Shown: positions 26,483 to 36,239, numbered from the stretch's first letter. The stretch: 36,767 bases of DNA from Gammaproteobacteria bacterium (GCA_022712915.1 JAFLJQ010000235.1:1-36767), one strand, 5' to 3'. The notes: generated from the letters alone by a model not told the origin. Translations and numbers: made by a program.

Positions 26483-26772
26483 ATCACTGCTATCCCGTTT
26501 AATATTTAATCCATTTTAAAGATCTAAACCGCAAAGGGCGCAATCGATCGCAAGGTTATTTTGTTTTAGATTAGAGGAAAATTAGGGCTTATCCGAAGAC
26601 TTTAAACTCATTTTTTATAAATTACAGAATTTATTTTTTCTTTCTTTGCGTCTCTTTGTGAGCTTTGCGGTAAAATGTGTTTTTTTATGTCTCATGCTCA
26701 TTTCAACCTCCTCAAGCCGTTAAGTACTCGGTAGATAGATGAGTTTTAGATTGTTAATGGGGCAGCAATGAT
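26483..26772. mobile_element. 290-bp MITE-like element, second copy
   Basis: Left end ATCACTGCTATCCCGTTTA (26483-26501) and right end TTAATGGGGCAGCAATGAT (26754-26772) are inverted repeats with few mismatches. The interior is the same as at 16745-17052 apart from small indels. No coding capacity. Two diverged copies within 10 kb indicate a family that has spread in this genome. Confidence 0.75.
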
Positions 26773-27054
26773 TATTAATAATGGATTTAATATGGATTGG
26801 AAAGAAAATCCCTGTAAATCAGAAATCTTAATAAGATATGCCATCACGGATGGGTTATTTATTAAGTGAAATGGGTATGTAAGAAGGTTAAGTTAAAATC
26901 TAAAACAAAATTTTTGATATCGTTCTCACGAACTGCATGGGAAGGTATAACGAACTCATTTTAATCTATACGTCACCAAACTGGAATTTTATATGCGTTA
27001 CTGCGCAGGGCATGGGGGTAATAGATGTCGGGGGTGTGCTTTAATTTAATGTTA

Positions 27055-27085
27055 CAGAGGGGATGGTGTTACACCATCCCCTCTG
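27055..27085. repeat. 31-bp near-perfect palindrome
   Basis: CAGAGGGGATGGTG (27055-27068), loop TTA, CACCATCCCCTCTG (27072-27085): 14 perfect pairs. It lies about 100 bases downstream of the minus-strand beta-helix gene. It could terminate or stabilise that transcript, but there is no T-run. Confidence 0.6.
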
Positions 27086-27183
27086 GTTTGACTTGCGTTA
27101 AATGCTTTTTTGAACTTGCTTATCGCAAATGTAGATAATGTTTGTCTTAATGAGCAAGTGTTAACATAAGTGGTTAAACAATA

Positions 27184-27990
27184 TCAGGGTGCATGGTTTA
27201 ACCCAAAAGTACAGCTCGGGCAAGGGTATATATTAGTACCCGGGAAGCCGTTGCCGTTGCCGTAGGCGGTATTTCCGTCAATCAGGCTGTTGGGCGTGCT
27301 TATAATACCAGCGCCGTAATTGTCATAGACTGTATTGCCTACTATGGTGCAAGCGCCGCTATAACAATTTATTCCGGTAATGTAGTTATCATATACGACA
27401 TTGTTTTTGATATTTGATCCTGCTCCGCCAGATATACCTACTCCGGTATTATTGTATACTTGATTGCCCATCACCGTAGACCCTGATCCAACCTCGATTC
27501 CATTAACGAGATCGTGAATCACAGTATTGATGACGGTTACTGGAGTGTTAGAAATAATTCCTCTCGATCCACCTGATATAACACATGATTCTATGTAATT
27601 ACTGCTTGCAGAGGAGTTAATACCATCGAAGTTTTCTATCAGATGAAGGTTAATTGCCCGAAGATTGGCCGAGGGGTAGCTGTGGATACCATCGCCAAAA
27701 TTTCTAATGGTTCCGTCTTTCACGAGTACATTGTTATTAACAATGATACCATCGTAGGAGTTGCTACCGCCGCCCGTGATAGTATGCCCCCTAAGATCGA
27801 TGGTGACATCTTCTGCACTAATATCAACAGTAATGCCATGTCCGGCCGATGCGAGGTCATCTGTCAGATAATATACGCCAGAGCTTGTAATGTTAAAGGG
27901 TAGGGTGGATATGAGGGTGTCGGCCCAGGCCGTGCTGATGTTGAGACAGAAGAGTATGCCTAGACTTTTTAACAGGGTCTGTGATTTCAT
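27184..27990 (-). CDS. Secreted right-handed beta-helix protein
   Basis: A 268-residue exported protein. The first 23 residues (M-K-S-Q-T-L-L-K... to A-W-A) form a Sec signal peptide. The rest is a run of parallel beta-helix repeats of about 20-24 residues, visible as recurring units such as I-V-G-N-T-V-Y-D-N-Y-G-A-G-I and I-K-N-N-V-V-Y-D-N-Y-I-T-G-I, with N/G-rich turns (NosD/PbH1 style). Such folds serve as carbohydrate-active enzymes or surface structures; I see no catalytic motif. Four cysteines near the C-terminus (C-Y-S-G-A-C, C-P-S-C) may form disulfides. AAGG lies about ten bases before ATG 27990. It stands alone between repeat-rich regions, so recent acquisition is possible. Confidence 0.78.
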   Translation of the reverse strand: MKSQTLLKSLGILFCLNISTAWADTLISTLPFNITSSGVYYLTDDLASAGHGITVDISAEDVTIDLRGHTITGGGSNSYDGIIVNNNVLVKDGTIRNFGDGIHSYPSANLRAINLHLIENFDGINSSASSNYIESCVISGGSRGIISNTPVTVINTVIHDLVNGIEVGSGSTVMGNQVYNNTGVGISGGAGSNIKNNVVYDNYITGINCYSGACTIVGNTVYDNYGAGIISTPNSLIDGNTAYGNGNGFPGTNIYPCPSCTFGLNHAP

Positions 27991-28678
27991 TAGTATTTTT
28001 CCTTGGTTTGTTTATGTTTATTTTTCCTGAAATGGTTGCTTGTCAATAAACAACCGTTTAACTCTATAAGCAGTATGTTGTTATTGCAAGTGATGACGCC
28101 GCATTTTTAGAATGCGCAAGGTGTGATTAATCGTCTTGTTGATTTATTGATATTATCAAGCTGTCATTTTTAGTAGCTTAAAAAACCAATTATATCTTCA
28201 TTGTGTTGACGTTATTTTGCCTGTGAATCATGGGTTAAAATAACTTTATCATTTATTTTGAGTTGAATCTGGGCAGATAAAAAGGTGTGTTATGCGCAAT
28301 GAGAGTTGTATTAAAAATAATTATTTTTTTGTTTAATGTTTGTTGTAAACAGAGTCATTCAGTTAACATAAATGATGTGCGCATCACAATGTTGCTGTGA
28401 TGTGTATCCATTGTTGTGTAGGTTTGATGTTATTTTTAAGTGTTGCGACCTTGTTTATATAAAGTTTATGTGTCATATCCATATGATGTCTTTGATGGGT
28501 ATGTCCAGGTCTGTGGTGAAATGTTTTGGTCATGGGTTTGAAAGCTGATTTATGCTCATTATTCAATGTTGATGGTTTATTCTTCGTTTATTAATGCCGG
28601 TATGTTGCGGTTTTTTCTCAAGAAATCACATGTAACTCCGCTAGTGATGTTAGCGCCTTAAAATGAAGAGTTGTTAAC
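27991..28678. other. A/T-rich gene-free region upstream of two divergent secreted-protein genes
   Basis: About 690 bases, visibly richer in A/T than its neighbours, with no supportable reading frame. It must contain promoters for the beta-helix gene and the carbonic anhydrase gene. A 7-bp hairpin CATCACA/TGTGATG is at 28382-28402. I recognise no RNA gene. Confidence 0.45.
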
Positions 28679-29434
28679 GTGAAGCCCTTAAATAAAATAC
28701 CCTTGTTCGTGATGTTTGTTTTTTGCCTGTTGCTTGTTCAGCAGAGTAGTGTTGCGGGTGGAAAAACCCATTGGGGTTATACAGGCCATGAAGGGCCGGC
28801 ACACTGGGGTGGGCTTGTTTCGGATTACCGTGTTTGTAAATCGGGTCGTGAGCAGTCGCCTGTTAACATCAATGGAAGTACTACGGGTCGTAGTCAGTCA
28901 ATTATTTTTGGTTATTCAACCAGGCCCAATAACATTGTTAATAATGGACATACGATTCAGGTTAATATGAAAAAAGGGTCTCGTATTACGGTGAATGGCA
29001 AAATATATCAACTGCGCCAGTTTCATTTTCACTCACCATCTGAACATCAAGTGAATGGGCAACATGCTGCCATGGTCATTCACTTTGTGCATCAGGCGGA
29101 TGATGGTCAATTGGGTGTGGTGGGTTTGTTGTTGGATAAAGGCAAACCCAATAAAATAATCGAGCAGCTTTGGCAATATATGCCTGAAGATCACGGTGAT
29201 GAAGCACCATTGCCTGCCACGGTGGATATTAAAAGATTATTGCCGCTGAATCGTGCTTTTTATAATTACAGTGGTTCTCTTACCACTCCACCTTGTTCAG
29301 AAGGTGTCAACTGGATGGTGCTTAAAGGGCGAGCCAGTGTGTCACGAGCGCAAATCAGAAAATTCACCAAGCTCTTTCCGCGCTCTATTCGACCGGTACA
29401 ACCCATTAACCATCGGACTATTTATTCCCGATAA
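28679..29434 (+). CDS. Periplasmic alpha-carbonic anhydrase
   Basis: Zinc enzyme that interconverts CO2 and bicarbonate, here exported: residues 1-26 are a signal peptide (hydrophobic core F-V-M-F-V-F-C-L-L-L-V, cut near V-A-G-G). The alpha-class active site is complete: zinc ligands H116, H118 (F-H-F-H-S-P) and H135 (V-I-H-F), the gatekeeping S-L-T-T-P-P-C-S-E-G with Thr near 202-203, and H91 at the proton-shuttle position. C53 and C206 would form the usual disulfide. Length 251 is normal. Start is GTG at 28679 with a modest AAGAG upstream. In the periplasm it would speed CO2/bicarbonate exchange, useful for inorganic carbon uptake or pH control; it converges with the nuclease gene, 19 bases apart. 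Confidence 0.95.
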   Translation: MKPLNKIPLFVMFVFCLLLVQQSSVAGGKTHWGYTGHEGPAHWGGLVSDYRVCKSGREQSPVNINGSTTGRSQSIIFGYSTRPNNIVNNGHTIQVNMKKGSRITVNGKIYQLRQFHFHSPSEHQVNGQHAAMVIHFVHQADDGQLGVVGLLLDKGKPNKIIEQLWQYMPEDHGDEAPLPATVDIKRLLPLNRAFYNYSGSLTTPPCSEGVNWMVLKGRASVSRAQIRKFTKLFPRSIRPVQPINHRTIYSR

Positions 29435-29453
29435 GATATTGCTGCGCGCTGAT

Positions 29454-32330
29454 TTAATTATCTTGCCACACTTGCCGTCGACATAAGGTCTGCATATCAC
29501 AGCGGCCACATTTTTTGTCGTCGGGCCAGGCGGGCATCCCTTCACCATTTTGAATTTGTTGCATGATAGTTTGCAGGCGTTGTTCTATCAGTGTGAGCAT
29601 TGCATCAAGTTCTTCGCCTTCAAGTATGACGGCACTGTTGACGTTATCAGGTTTGTCGAGTTTCAGGTATTCCACGCGGGACACGGGTTTGGTCATGGCT
29701 TTGCTTAGCATGGCATAAAAGGGCAGCTGTACGGCTTCGCCATGCATGACATCTTTTATTGAAGGCACAGCACCGGTTTTGTAATCAATGATGGCCAGTT
29801 TGTCATCTGCCTGGTCTATGCGGTCTAGTCGGCCTTTAATGTTGAGCTTGGGCGTGAGTTCGATATCACAACTTGCTTCGGTTTCTTTTACCTGCCATTC
29901 GATAGTCCGTTTGATTTGCCAGTCGACGTAGTGGGGGATTACTGATTGCCATAATTGCAGCCAGGCGCGGTGGGCAAAGTTTTCTTCGAGGTCTTGTTTG
30001 AATAAGCTGTTTGAAATTTCATTCAGTAACTGAACGGCTTGAGCGCGGTTGTTTTTTGTCAGTCTGTCCTTAAATGGCCCCGGCATATTTTCGACATCGC
30101 TGTGAAAGGCTTGCAGACAAAGGTGCACACGTTGACCGTAGTCGGCTTTGGCCAGGGCATCACGAATGTTTTCGGGGGCGGACAGTTTAAGGCAGCGCGC
30201 GGCATAAAAGTGATAGGGGCAGTCCATTAATAATTGATAGTCGCTGGCTGTGATGGTCGAAGGGACATGGGCCTCGGCTATGGACGGTCTGGGTTGTTGC
30301 GCGATGTCTGGCAGGCTTTTATCATCGCAACGGATGACCTGGCTGTGGGGGGAGGCGGTGATTTGTTTAAGTTCGGCGGCATCAAGTTCTTGGCCCCAGG
30401 CTAGCGTGTGAAAGGATTGCAACTGGGCCAGCCAGGGACTGGCCGAAACTGGTTCACCATTTTGTTCATGGCGCAGGCTGATCAATATCTGATCGGCGCT
30501 TTCCAATAGTCGACGGAAATACTCGAAGCGCAGTTGCCGAAGTTCACGGGATGTAGTGAGCCCAAGTTCGTGCCGTACTGCCTGGTTAAAAAAGGGGGAG
30601 ACACGGCTTTGACCGGGTAAAAATTCTTGTTCGGCGCTGGCAATGATCAGGCCATCGAAAGATTGCAGGTTGCTTTGTGCCAGTCCCATGAGTTGCACCG
30701 GGCTGCTGCAATCAGTCGGTTTAAAATAGGTTTGTTCTAATTGGCGACCTAACCAACTGCGGAAGTCCAACCAGTTTAGTTGCAGTTCAAGCGGTGCAGC
30801 ACTGCGTGTCAATGTATCTATTATTTGCAAAATGCGTTGTCCCGCGGCGTCGGCTTGCAATGCGGGTGTGATGCCGAGCAGGGCCAGAGCCTCGGATAAA
30901 ATGCTGATGTATTTGTGTGCCAGGTGTCGGCCGTTTCGCAGTTCTTTAAATGGTGCGGCGACCTGATCGAAGCGATCGAGGACGGTCAACAGGGTGGGGG
31001 ATACCTCGGGCATCCAGTCTGGTAGACGGGCCTGGCGGCGAAGTAAGTGACGGCGATAGCGTGTTAGGCCACGGGCAATATTCTCGTGCAGGATGATATC
31101 CTGTTCGAGGCGAAAGACGGACATTTCAACATCACTTGTGTCTAAATCATGAAAGATAAATGGGCTTTTCAGTAAGTCGAGAAAAGGGCTGTGGCTGAAA
31201 TCTTCCTCCAGGCACTGCAACAGAGCCTCCAGTGTGGCGGCGGCGCTGGTGGTGGAGAGGGCCCAGCCGGAGGCGTCTTCGAGGGGCACATCGGCCCGCT
31301 CCAACAGGGCGCGCAGCCGTCGGGCCAGACGGCGATTTTCTGTGACCACGCCGATACGTTGTTTGCCCTGTAATAGCCATTGGCGGATCTGCACATCGAT
31401 GGCATGGGCTTCTTCTTCGTGACTTTGTGCACTGTAGACGGTCAGTGTTTTTTGCAGGGGGCTTTGCGGGATGGCGGCCGCAAATTGTTGCGCCCGTTGG
31501 CGGAGAGATTGATCTTTAGTGTCGAAGATGGCATCGAGACATTGACTGTATGACGAGCCGGTCTGTGTTGTGTGCTCAGCGGCCGATCTGATCTGCCCCA
31601 TTATGGTGATGTTGGATAGTTGTTTTGCCTTTGTCTGCCAGTCTTGTTCCGCCCTGGATAAAAATGCATAACCTGCCAGATAGATTATTTGTCCGTCAAG
31701 ATGTTGCAGGGCATGATTGAGCGCCAGTACATAGGCCATGCTGGAATCTATTTGTTGCTGGTCTTGCAGTTGTTGTTTCCAGCCGCGCCATAGGCTGTAG
31801 ACGATTTTGGCTTCATGGCTGAAGGGGGGCAGGCTGGTATCACTGATATGGTAGGCTGCCGCCAGTTGTTGGCTGAAGTCCTGTAACGTATCCGGTAATT
31901 GGATTTGGTTAAGGGTTAATTCGTCAAATAATTGCGACAGGCTTTCGGTCAGCGACCAGGCGTTGGCCCCACCAAGTAGATCGGTTTGTTCGAGCAGGGC
32001 CTCGACCAGTTGTAGTTCACGGCTTTGATCATCACAAAGCTGAATCTCTTCTGGCAGAAATTGCCGGATCCATTCTCCCAGGGTCAGAATATGCGGCCCC
32101 AATAACGCCGGATGCCCAGCCGCCTGTGCGGCAGAGAGTAATTGTCTGCGTAAATAGCGGGCGGCGGCATTGTCGGGCAACAGTACCGTGACCTGATTGA
32201 GATCGGGTAAGCAGCCTTGTTGATCACGAATGACCTTTGCCGCCAATTCGGCAAGGGGATCGCAGTGATAGGGGATAAGAGGCGGTGGCGGGGAAGCTGA
32301 TGTTGAATGCGGTGTCATATCGGCATTCAT
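29454..32330 (-). CDS. RecB-like PD-(D/E)XK nuclease, probable DNA repair protein
   Basis: A large protein (about 958 residues from the chosen start) of the AddB-like class annotated as probable DNA repair protein. The middle resembles an inactivated UvrD-type helicase (no Walker A is visible). The C-terminal nuclease has G-R-L-D-R-I-D followed by I-I-D-Y-K-T-G, the PD-(D/E)XK catalytic residues. Cysteines bracket this domain (C-P-Y-H-F-Y upstream; C-G-R-C-x5-C near the end), the pattern of the 4Fe-4S staple in AddB/Dna2 nucleases. The reading frame opens at 32414 inside fdxA, but ATG 32330 (MNADMTPHS) with GGGAA upstream and 19 bases after fdxA is more likely. Co-transcription with fdxA is likely. 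Confidence 0.87.
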   Translation of the reverse strand: MNADMTPHSTSASPPPPLIPYHCDPLAELAAKVIRDQQGCLPDLNQVTVLLPDNAAARYLRRQLLSAAQAAGHPALLGPHILTLGEWIRQFLPEEIQLCDDQSRELQLVEALLEQTDLLGGANAWSLTESLSQLFDELTLNQIQLPDTLQDFSQQLAAAYHISDTSLPPFSHEAKIVYSLWRGWKQQLQDQQQIDSSMAYVLALNHALQHLDGQIIYLAGYAFLSRAEQDWQTKAKQLSNITIMGQIRSAAEHTTQTGSSYSQCLDAIFDTKDQSLRQRAQQFAAAIPQSPLQKTLTVYSAQSHEEEAHAIDVQIRQWLLQGKQRIGVVTENRRLARRLRALLERADVPLEDASGWALSTTSAAATLEALLQCLEEDFSHSPFLDLLKSPFIFHDLDTSDVEMSVFRLEQDIILHENIARGLTRYRRHLLRRQARLPDWMPEVSPTLLTVLDRFDQVAAPFKELRNGRHLAHKYISILSEALALLGITPALQADAAGQRILQIIDTLTRSAAPLELQLNWLDFRSWLGRQLEQTYFKPTDCSSPVQLMGLAQSNLQSFDGLIIASAEQEFLPGQSRVSPFFNQAVRHELGLTTSRELRQLRFEYFRRLLESADQILISLRHEQNGEPVSASPWLAQLQSFHTLAWGQELDAAELKQITASPHSQVIRCDDKSLPDIAQQPRPSIAEAHVPSTITASDYQLLMDCPYHFYAARCLKLSAPENIRDALAKADYGQRVHLCLQAFHSDVENMPGPFKDRLTKNNRAQAVQLLNEISNSLFKQDLEENFAHRAWLQLWQSVIPHYVDWQIKRTIEWQVKETEASCDIELTPKLNIKGRLDRIDQADDKLAIIDYKTGAVPSIKDVMHGEAVQLPFYAMLSKAMTKPVSRVEYLKLDKPDNVNSAVILEGEELDAMLTLIEQRLQTIMQQIQNGEGMPAWPDDKKCGRCDMQTLCRRQVWQDN

Positions 32331-32349
32331 GTTTCCCGCAGGGTGATGC

Positions 32350-32673
32350 TCATTTTTCGAGATATTGCAGCTTGTCTTTGACACCATCCCATTCTTCAGC
32401 ATCGGCAGGAGCATCTTTTTGCTCGGTGATCACCGGCCAGTCTTTGGTCAATTCGGCATTGATTTCCAGATAATTTTCCATTCCGGCGGGGATATCATCT
32501 TCGGCAAAAATAGCACCGGCAGGACATTCCGGTTCACACAGGGTGCAGTCAATACATTCGTCAGGATCGATCACTAGAAAATTAGGGCCTTCGTGAAAAC
32601 AGTCCACGGGACAGACTTCAACGCAGTCGGTGTATTTACATTTGATGCAGTTATCTGTCACCACATAGGTCAT
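32350..32673 (-). CDS. fdxA: Seven-iron ferredoxin FdxA
   Basis: Small electron carrier with one 3Fe-4S and one 4Fe-4S cluster. The 107 residues carry the two cysteine sets of the FdxA family: C9-x2-C-x4-C17-x3-C21-P and, in the second half, [12 protein letters not shown]. The long acidic C-terminal tail is usual. A clear AAGGAG precedes ATG 32673 (seen as CTCCTT on the plus strand). The mutS-fdxA order on one strand is known in Pseudomonas and relatives. Here a 268-bp MITE-like element lies between the two. Its redox partner is unknown. Confidence 0.95.
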   Translation of the reverse strand: MTYVVTDNCIKCKYTDCVEVCPVDCFHEGPNFLVIDPDECIDCTLCEPECPAGAIFAEDDIPAGMENYLEINAELTKDWPVITEQKDAPADAEEWDGVKDKLQYLEK

Positions 32674-32771
32674 CGGAAACTCCTTTGGATATGTTTATTC
32701 AGGTTGAATAGAAATCGCTTGGCATTTTAATGGTAAATCGTGCCGTTGGGTAGTGCAAGATTGTTGCTCAA

Positions 32772-33039
32772 GGGCAGCTCGAAAAATTCAATTAAGCAGG
32801 TGATGACAAGGCAGAAATAAGCGACAAAATCATCAGGAATGATTTTGGACATGCAATAGCATGGCTCTGAAGGGGCTCATCATAGGGATGTGATGAGCAA
32901 AAGGCGCAGTTTTGTACATGGGAGACCTTATTTCGCGAAGCCCATGGATGGGCGGGAGCGAATTATTTCTGTGTAAATGAGCTTTTTGAGCTTGTTTTTA
33001 ATGCCACCAGCGCGGCTTCAGTGGATTTTTAGAGAGCCC
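32772..33039. mobile_element. 268-bp MITE-like element with TCAA flanking repeats
   Basis: Begins GGGCAGCTCGAAAAATTC and ends GGATTTTTAGAGAGCCC, imperfect inverted ends of the same type as at 14220-14360. Both sides carry TCAA (32768-32771 and 33040-33043), a likely target-site duplication; the right TCAA includes the mutS stop codon. Compared with the 141-bp copy it has two extra internal blocks, one containing the hairpin GCTCATCA/TGATGAGC (32875-32898). It encodes no protein. Confidence 0.72.
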
Positions 33040-35601
33040 TCAAGATTGTTTTTCGAGTTGCTTGATTCGATACAGGACTTCCAGTGCTTGTTTGGGGTTG
33101 GTTTCATCGGGATCAATTTGTGCCAGATAGTCCATCAATAAACCGGGATAGTGCGTTTTAGTTTCTGTTTTACCGGTATCCAGCGTTGTTGTTGAAACAT
33201 GGCCATCATCTTCCAGTTGGCGCAGTTTGATCTGTGCACGGCGTATAACCATATCCGGCACCCCAGCCAGGGCCGCGACTTGCAGACCATAACTCTTGTT
33301 GGCCGGTCCCGGTTTGACGCTGTGTAAAAAGACAATATGTTTATTGTGTTCTGAGGCATCAAGATGGACATTATGGACTTGCGGAAATTGTTCAGACAAG
33401 GCGGTTAACTCGAAATAGTGTGTTGCAAACAGGGTGTAGGCCTTGATTTGACTGGCCAGTGACTCTGCACAGGCCCAGGCCAGGGCTAGACCATCGAAGG
33501 TACTAGTGCCGCGACCGATTTCATCCATCAGTACCAGGCTTTGCTCGGTGGCATTATGTAGGATATTGGCGGTTTCGGTCATTTCTACCATGAAGGTCGA
33601 ACGGCCACTGGCCAGATCATCGGCGGCACCAATGCGGGTAAAAATGCGATCAACTGATCCAATACGGGCTGATTTGGCCGGGACATAACTGCCTATGCAG
33701 GCTAGCAACACAATTAATGCTGTTTGGCGCATATAGGTCGATTTTCCGCCCATGTTCGGCCCGGTGACGATCAACATGCAGTGTTGTTGATCCAGTTGAA
33801 TATCATTGGGTGTGAAGGGGGTCTTTTGTGCATGTTCGATAACCAGATGTCGACCGGCCTTGATATCAATGCCTGGTTTATTGTCCAGTTGTGGTGCGGT
33901 CATATCGAGCTTCAAGGCCCGCTCGGCCAGGTTGGACAGGGCATCGAGAGTTGCCAGTGCCGAGGCGGTTTGTTGCAACTCGTCAAGCTGGACGATTAGC
34001 TTATCAAGCAGGGCATCGTAAAGCATTTTCTCCCGTGCCAAAGCGCGCTCGCTGGCGCTTAGCACTTTGTCTTCAAGGGTCTTTAACTCGGGAGTGATAT
34101 AGCGTTCGGCGGCTTTAAGGGTCTGGCGGCGCTGGTAATCTGTGGGCACCTTGTTGCTCTGCAGGCGAGATACCTCGATAAAATAACCGTGTACCCGATT
34201 AAAGCCGACCTTCAGATTATGGATGCCAGTGCGTTCTTTTTCCCTGTTTTCAATGTCCGTCAAAATTTGTCCGGCATTTTCTCGCAGGGTGCGTAGTTCA
34301 TCGAGTTGGGTATCGTAACCTGGTGCGATGACACCGCCATCACGGATCAACAGTGGTGGTGATTCAATCACGGCGCTTTTTAAAAGCTCATGCAATTCGG
34401 GGTAGGTGGTGATGTGTTGAGCCAGCGTGGACAGTAGACCATCTTTCCCTTCTGGCAGGTGCTGCTGTAGTTGGGGCAAACGGGCCAGGGCTGCACGTAA
34501 TTGATTCAGATCACGGGGCCGGGCTGATTTAAGGGCGATACGGGTCAGGATGCGTTCGATATCGCCAATACCGTGCAGGGTTTCATGCAGTGATTCATTG
34601 TCAACATCATCCAGCAAACTAGCAATGGCTTGTTGCCGAGCGTGTAGGATGGTGTGGTCTCGAAGGGGGCGTTTGATCCAGCGGCTTATCAGGCGACTGC
34701 CCATGGGGGTGGCGCAGCGATCCAGTACGCCGAGCAGGCTGTGTGCCGGATTGCCTGACAGGCTATCCACCAGTTCAAGGTTGCGGCGCGTCGCCGGGTC
34801 GAGAACAACACTGTCGCTGTGTTGTTCAATATGCAGGTGGCGAATATGAGGCAGGCTGGCCCGTTGCGTATCACTGACATATTGCAGCAGGCCACCGGCA
34901 GCGATCACGGCCAGAGGAAAGTCATCGCAACCAAAGCCTGACAGGTTTTGGGTTTTGAACTGGCTGGATAACTTTTGTTCGGCTAGAGCAAAGTCAAACT
35001 GCCAGTCGGCCAGGGCCTTGCTGCTCAGGCAATCATTTTGTAGATTTTGCACGTTAAGGGATTCGGCGTGAATTAATTCGGCGGGTTTGAGCCGTGCCAA
35101 TTCGGTTTCCAGGGCCGTTAGTGTATCCAGTTGGCTTACTGTAAATCGGCCACTGGCGAGTTCCAGTGCAGCCAGACCGTATTGTTCCTTATATGTATGG
35201 ATGGCAACGATTAGGTTTTCCTGCCGCTCTTCTAGCAAGGCCTCATCGGTTATGGTGCCGGGGGTGACGATACGAACCACCTGACGCTCAACCGGTCCCT
35301 TGCTGGTGGCAGGGTCGCCAATTTGCTCGCAAATGGCGGCGGATATGCCCTGGCGAATGAGCTTGGCTAGATAGTTTTCTATCGCATGGTAGGGTACCCC
35401 GGCCATAGGAATGGGGGTTCCCGCAGATTGGCCACGGGCAGTGAGGGTGATGCCGAGCAATTTGGCCGCTTTTTGAGCATCCCCGTAGAATAATTCATAA
35501 AAATCACCCATGCGGTAGAACAGCAGGGTGTCAGGATATTCTGCCTTGATACCGAGATATTGACGCATCATCGGCGTATGTTGTTCGATCACTTTTACCA
35601 T
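33040..35601 (-). CDS. mutS: DNA mismatch repair protein MutS
   Basis: Recognises base mismatches and small loops and recruits MutL. The 853 residues match the family length. The mismatch-binding N-terminal domain contains RMGDFYELF with the F-x-E wedge; the connector, lever and clamp domains follow. The ATPase domain has Walker [10 protein letters not shown] (about residues 612-620), Walker [14 protein letters not shown] (about 690) and the following [12 protein letters not shown] 35601 ([12 protein letters not shown]) aligns with the known MutS start although the ribosome-binding site is weak. The stop codon coincides with the flanking repeat of a MITE-like element. Confidence 0.98.
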   Translation of the reverse strand: MVKVIEQHTPMMRQYLGIKAEYPDTLLFYRMGDFYELFYGDAQKAAKLLGITLTARGQSAGTPIPMAGVPYHAIENYLAKLIRQGISAAICEQIGDPATSKGPVERQVVRIVTPGTITDEALLEERQENLIVAIHTYKEQYGLAALELASGRFTVSQLDTLTALETELARLKPAELIHAESLNVQNLQNDCLSSKALADWQFDFALAEQKLSSQFKTQNLSGFGCDDFPLAVIAAGGLLQYVSDTQRASLPHIRHLHIEQHSDSVVLDPATRRNLELVDSLSGNPAHSLLGVLDRCATPMGSRLISRWIKRPLRDHTILHARQQAIASLLDDVDNESLHETLHGIGDIERILTRIALKSARPRDLNQLRAALARLPQLQQHLPEGKDGLLSTLAQHITTYPELHELLKSAVIESPPLLIRDGGVIAPGYDTQLDELRTLRENAGQILTDIENREKERTGIHNLKVGFNRVHGYFIEVSRLQSNKVPTDYQRRQTLKAAERYITPELKTLEDKVLSASERALAREKMLYDALLDKLIVQLDELQQTASALATLDALSNLAERALKLDMTAPQLDNKPGIDIKAGRHLVIEHAQKTPFTPNDIQLDQQHCMLIVTGPNMGGKSTYMRQTALIVLLACIGSYVPAKSARIGSVDRIFTRIGAADDLASGRSTFMVEMTETANILHNATEQSLVLMDEIGRGTSTFDGLALAWACAESLASQIKAYTLFATHYFELTALSEQFPQVHNVHLDASEHNKHIVFLHSVKPGPANKSYGLQVAALAGVPDMVIRRAQIKLRQLEDDGHVSTTTLDTGKTETKTHYPGLLMDYLAQIDPDETNPKQALEVLYRIKQLEKQS

Positions 35602-35990
35602 CGGGTGGAGTGTAGCGAAAATAGGAGAGGAATGACCAGCAGTAGATTTGTTTTCAATAAAATATACGGGCCGACACAGGAAAAAAAGAAAGCCGCGAAG
35701 GAATTAAGCTGGGCTCTCATACTAGTATTAAAATGGAATATAAAAATTAACTGAAGGATGTTGTGATGGTGGTTAGTCAAAACATCTTGTTTTTGATTGT
35801 CGGCGTCTGACCAGATTCAACTGGGTTTGAAACTAAACCAAAACCAAACAAGATACCCAGTGCGCCGAGTTAAATCGCGGTAGGTGTCAACATACTTTGC
35901 GCTTAACCTTATCATTTAAGCCGCTACTTTCATCACAGTATCCTGTGGTTGTTCATTAACTGGATTGAGCTTCACCACTGTTTCATGAGC
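35602..35990. other. Gene-free region upstream of mutS, probable IS debris
   Basis: No gene is supportable. A weak stem ACTGGGT/ACCCAGT with a long loop lies near 35820-35862. GTATGTTGACACCTACC on the minus strand (about 35879-35895) resembles the right-end region of IS3-type elements and lies downstream of the transposase remnant at 35991, so it may be the tail of that insertion. Confidence 0.4.
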
Positions 35991-36239
35991 TCAGTTCCTG
36001 AACTTACCAGACCACCGTTCCGGGTGCTGTTTTTTTGCTTTTTCATACACTCGTTTTCTTTGTTCCAGGATAGCCACATCTTCCCCACTGTGACGTTGTG
36101 TCGGTGTCACATATTTCAACCTACTATGGCGATGGGAATAGTTATATCAGTCAACAAAAGTCGATACCCAATGGCGCGTCTCATCAAGACCTGAAAACGG
36201 TTTTGATGGATAGGGCGGTGCGTATTTCAGTGTCTTGAA
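35991..36239 (-). pseudogene. IS3-family transposase remnant, C-terminal end
   Basis: The minus strand reads F-K-T-L-K-Y-A-P-P-Y-P-S-K-P-F-S-G-L-D-E-T-R-H-W-V, then an in-frame stop (TGA), then Y-N-Y-S-H-R-H-S-R-L-K-Y-V-T-P-T-Q-R-H and ends near H-P-E-R-W-S-G-K-F-R-N. This is the end of the IS3-type rve integrase domain (usually F-V-x-W-Y-N-x-x-H-R-H-S); the stop replaces the expected Trp of W-Y-N. Two more stops stand directly before the visible part, and the upstream catalytic region is missing, so this is a dead fragment. Confidence 0.82.

Larger units (their letters stand above)
26231..27183. other. Long gene-free region rich in repeats
   Basis: About 950 bases without a gene. It contains a partial GGG-GCCTCTA repeat (26310-26385), two hairpins (26376-26400 and 26407-26422), a complete MITE-like element (26483-26772) and a 31-bp palindrome (27055-27085). 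The A/T-rich part 26773-27054 shows nothing I can name. Confidence 0.5.

Noticed and set aside
27055-27085. Standard intrinsic terminator of the beta-helix gene
   Set aside because: The stem is strong but lacks a T-run on either side, so I list it only as a palindrome.
35949-36194. Plus-strand open frame of 81 codons after mutS
   Set aside because: It is the reverse strand of the IS3 transposase remnant, which reads as a recognisable protein on the minus strand.
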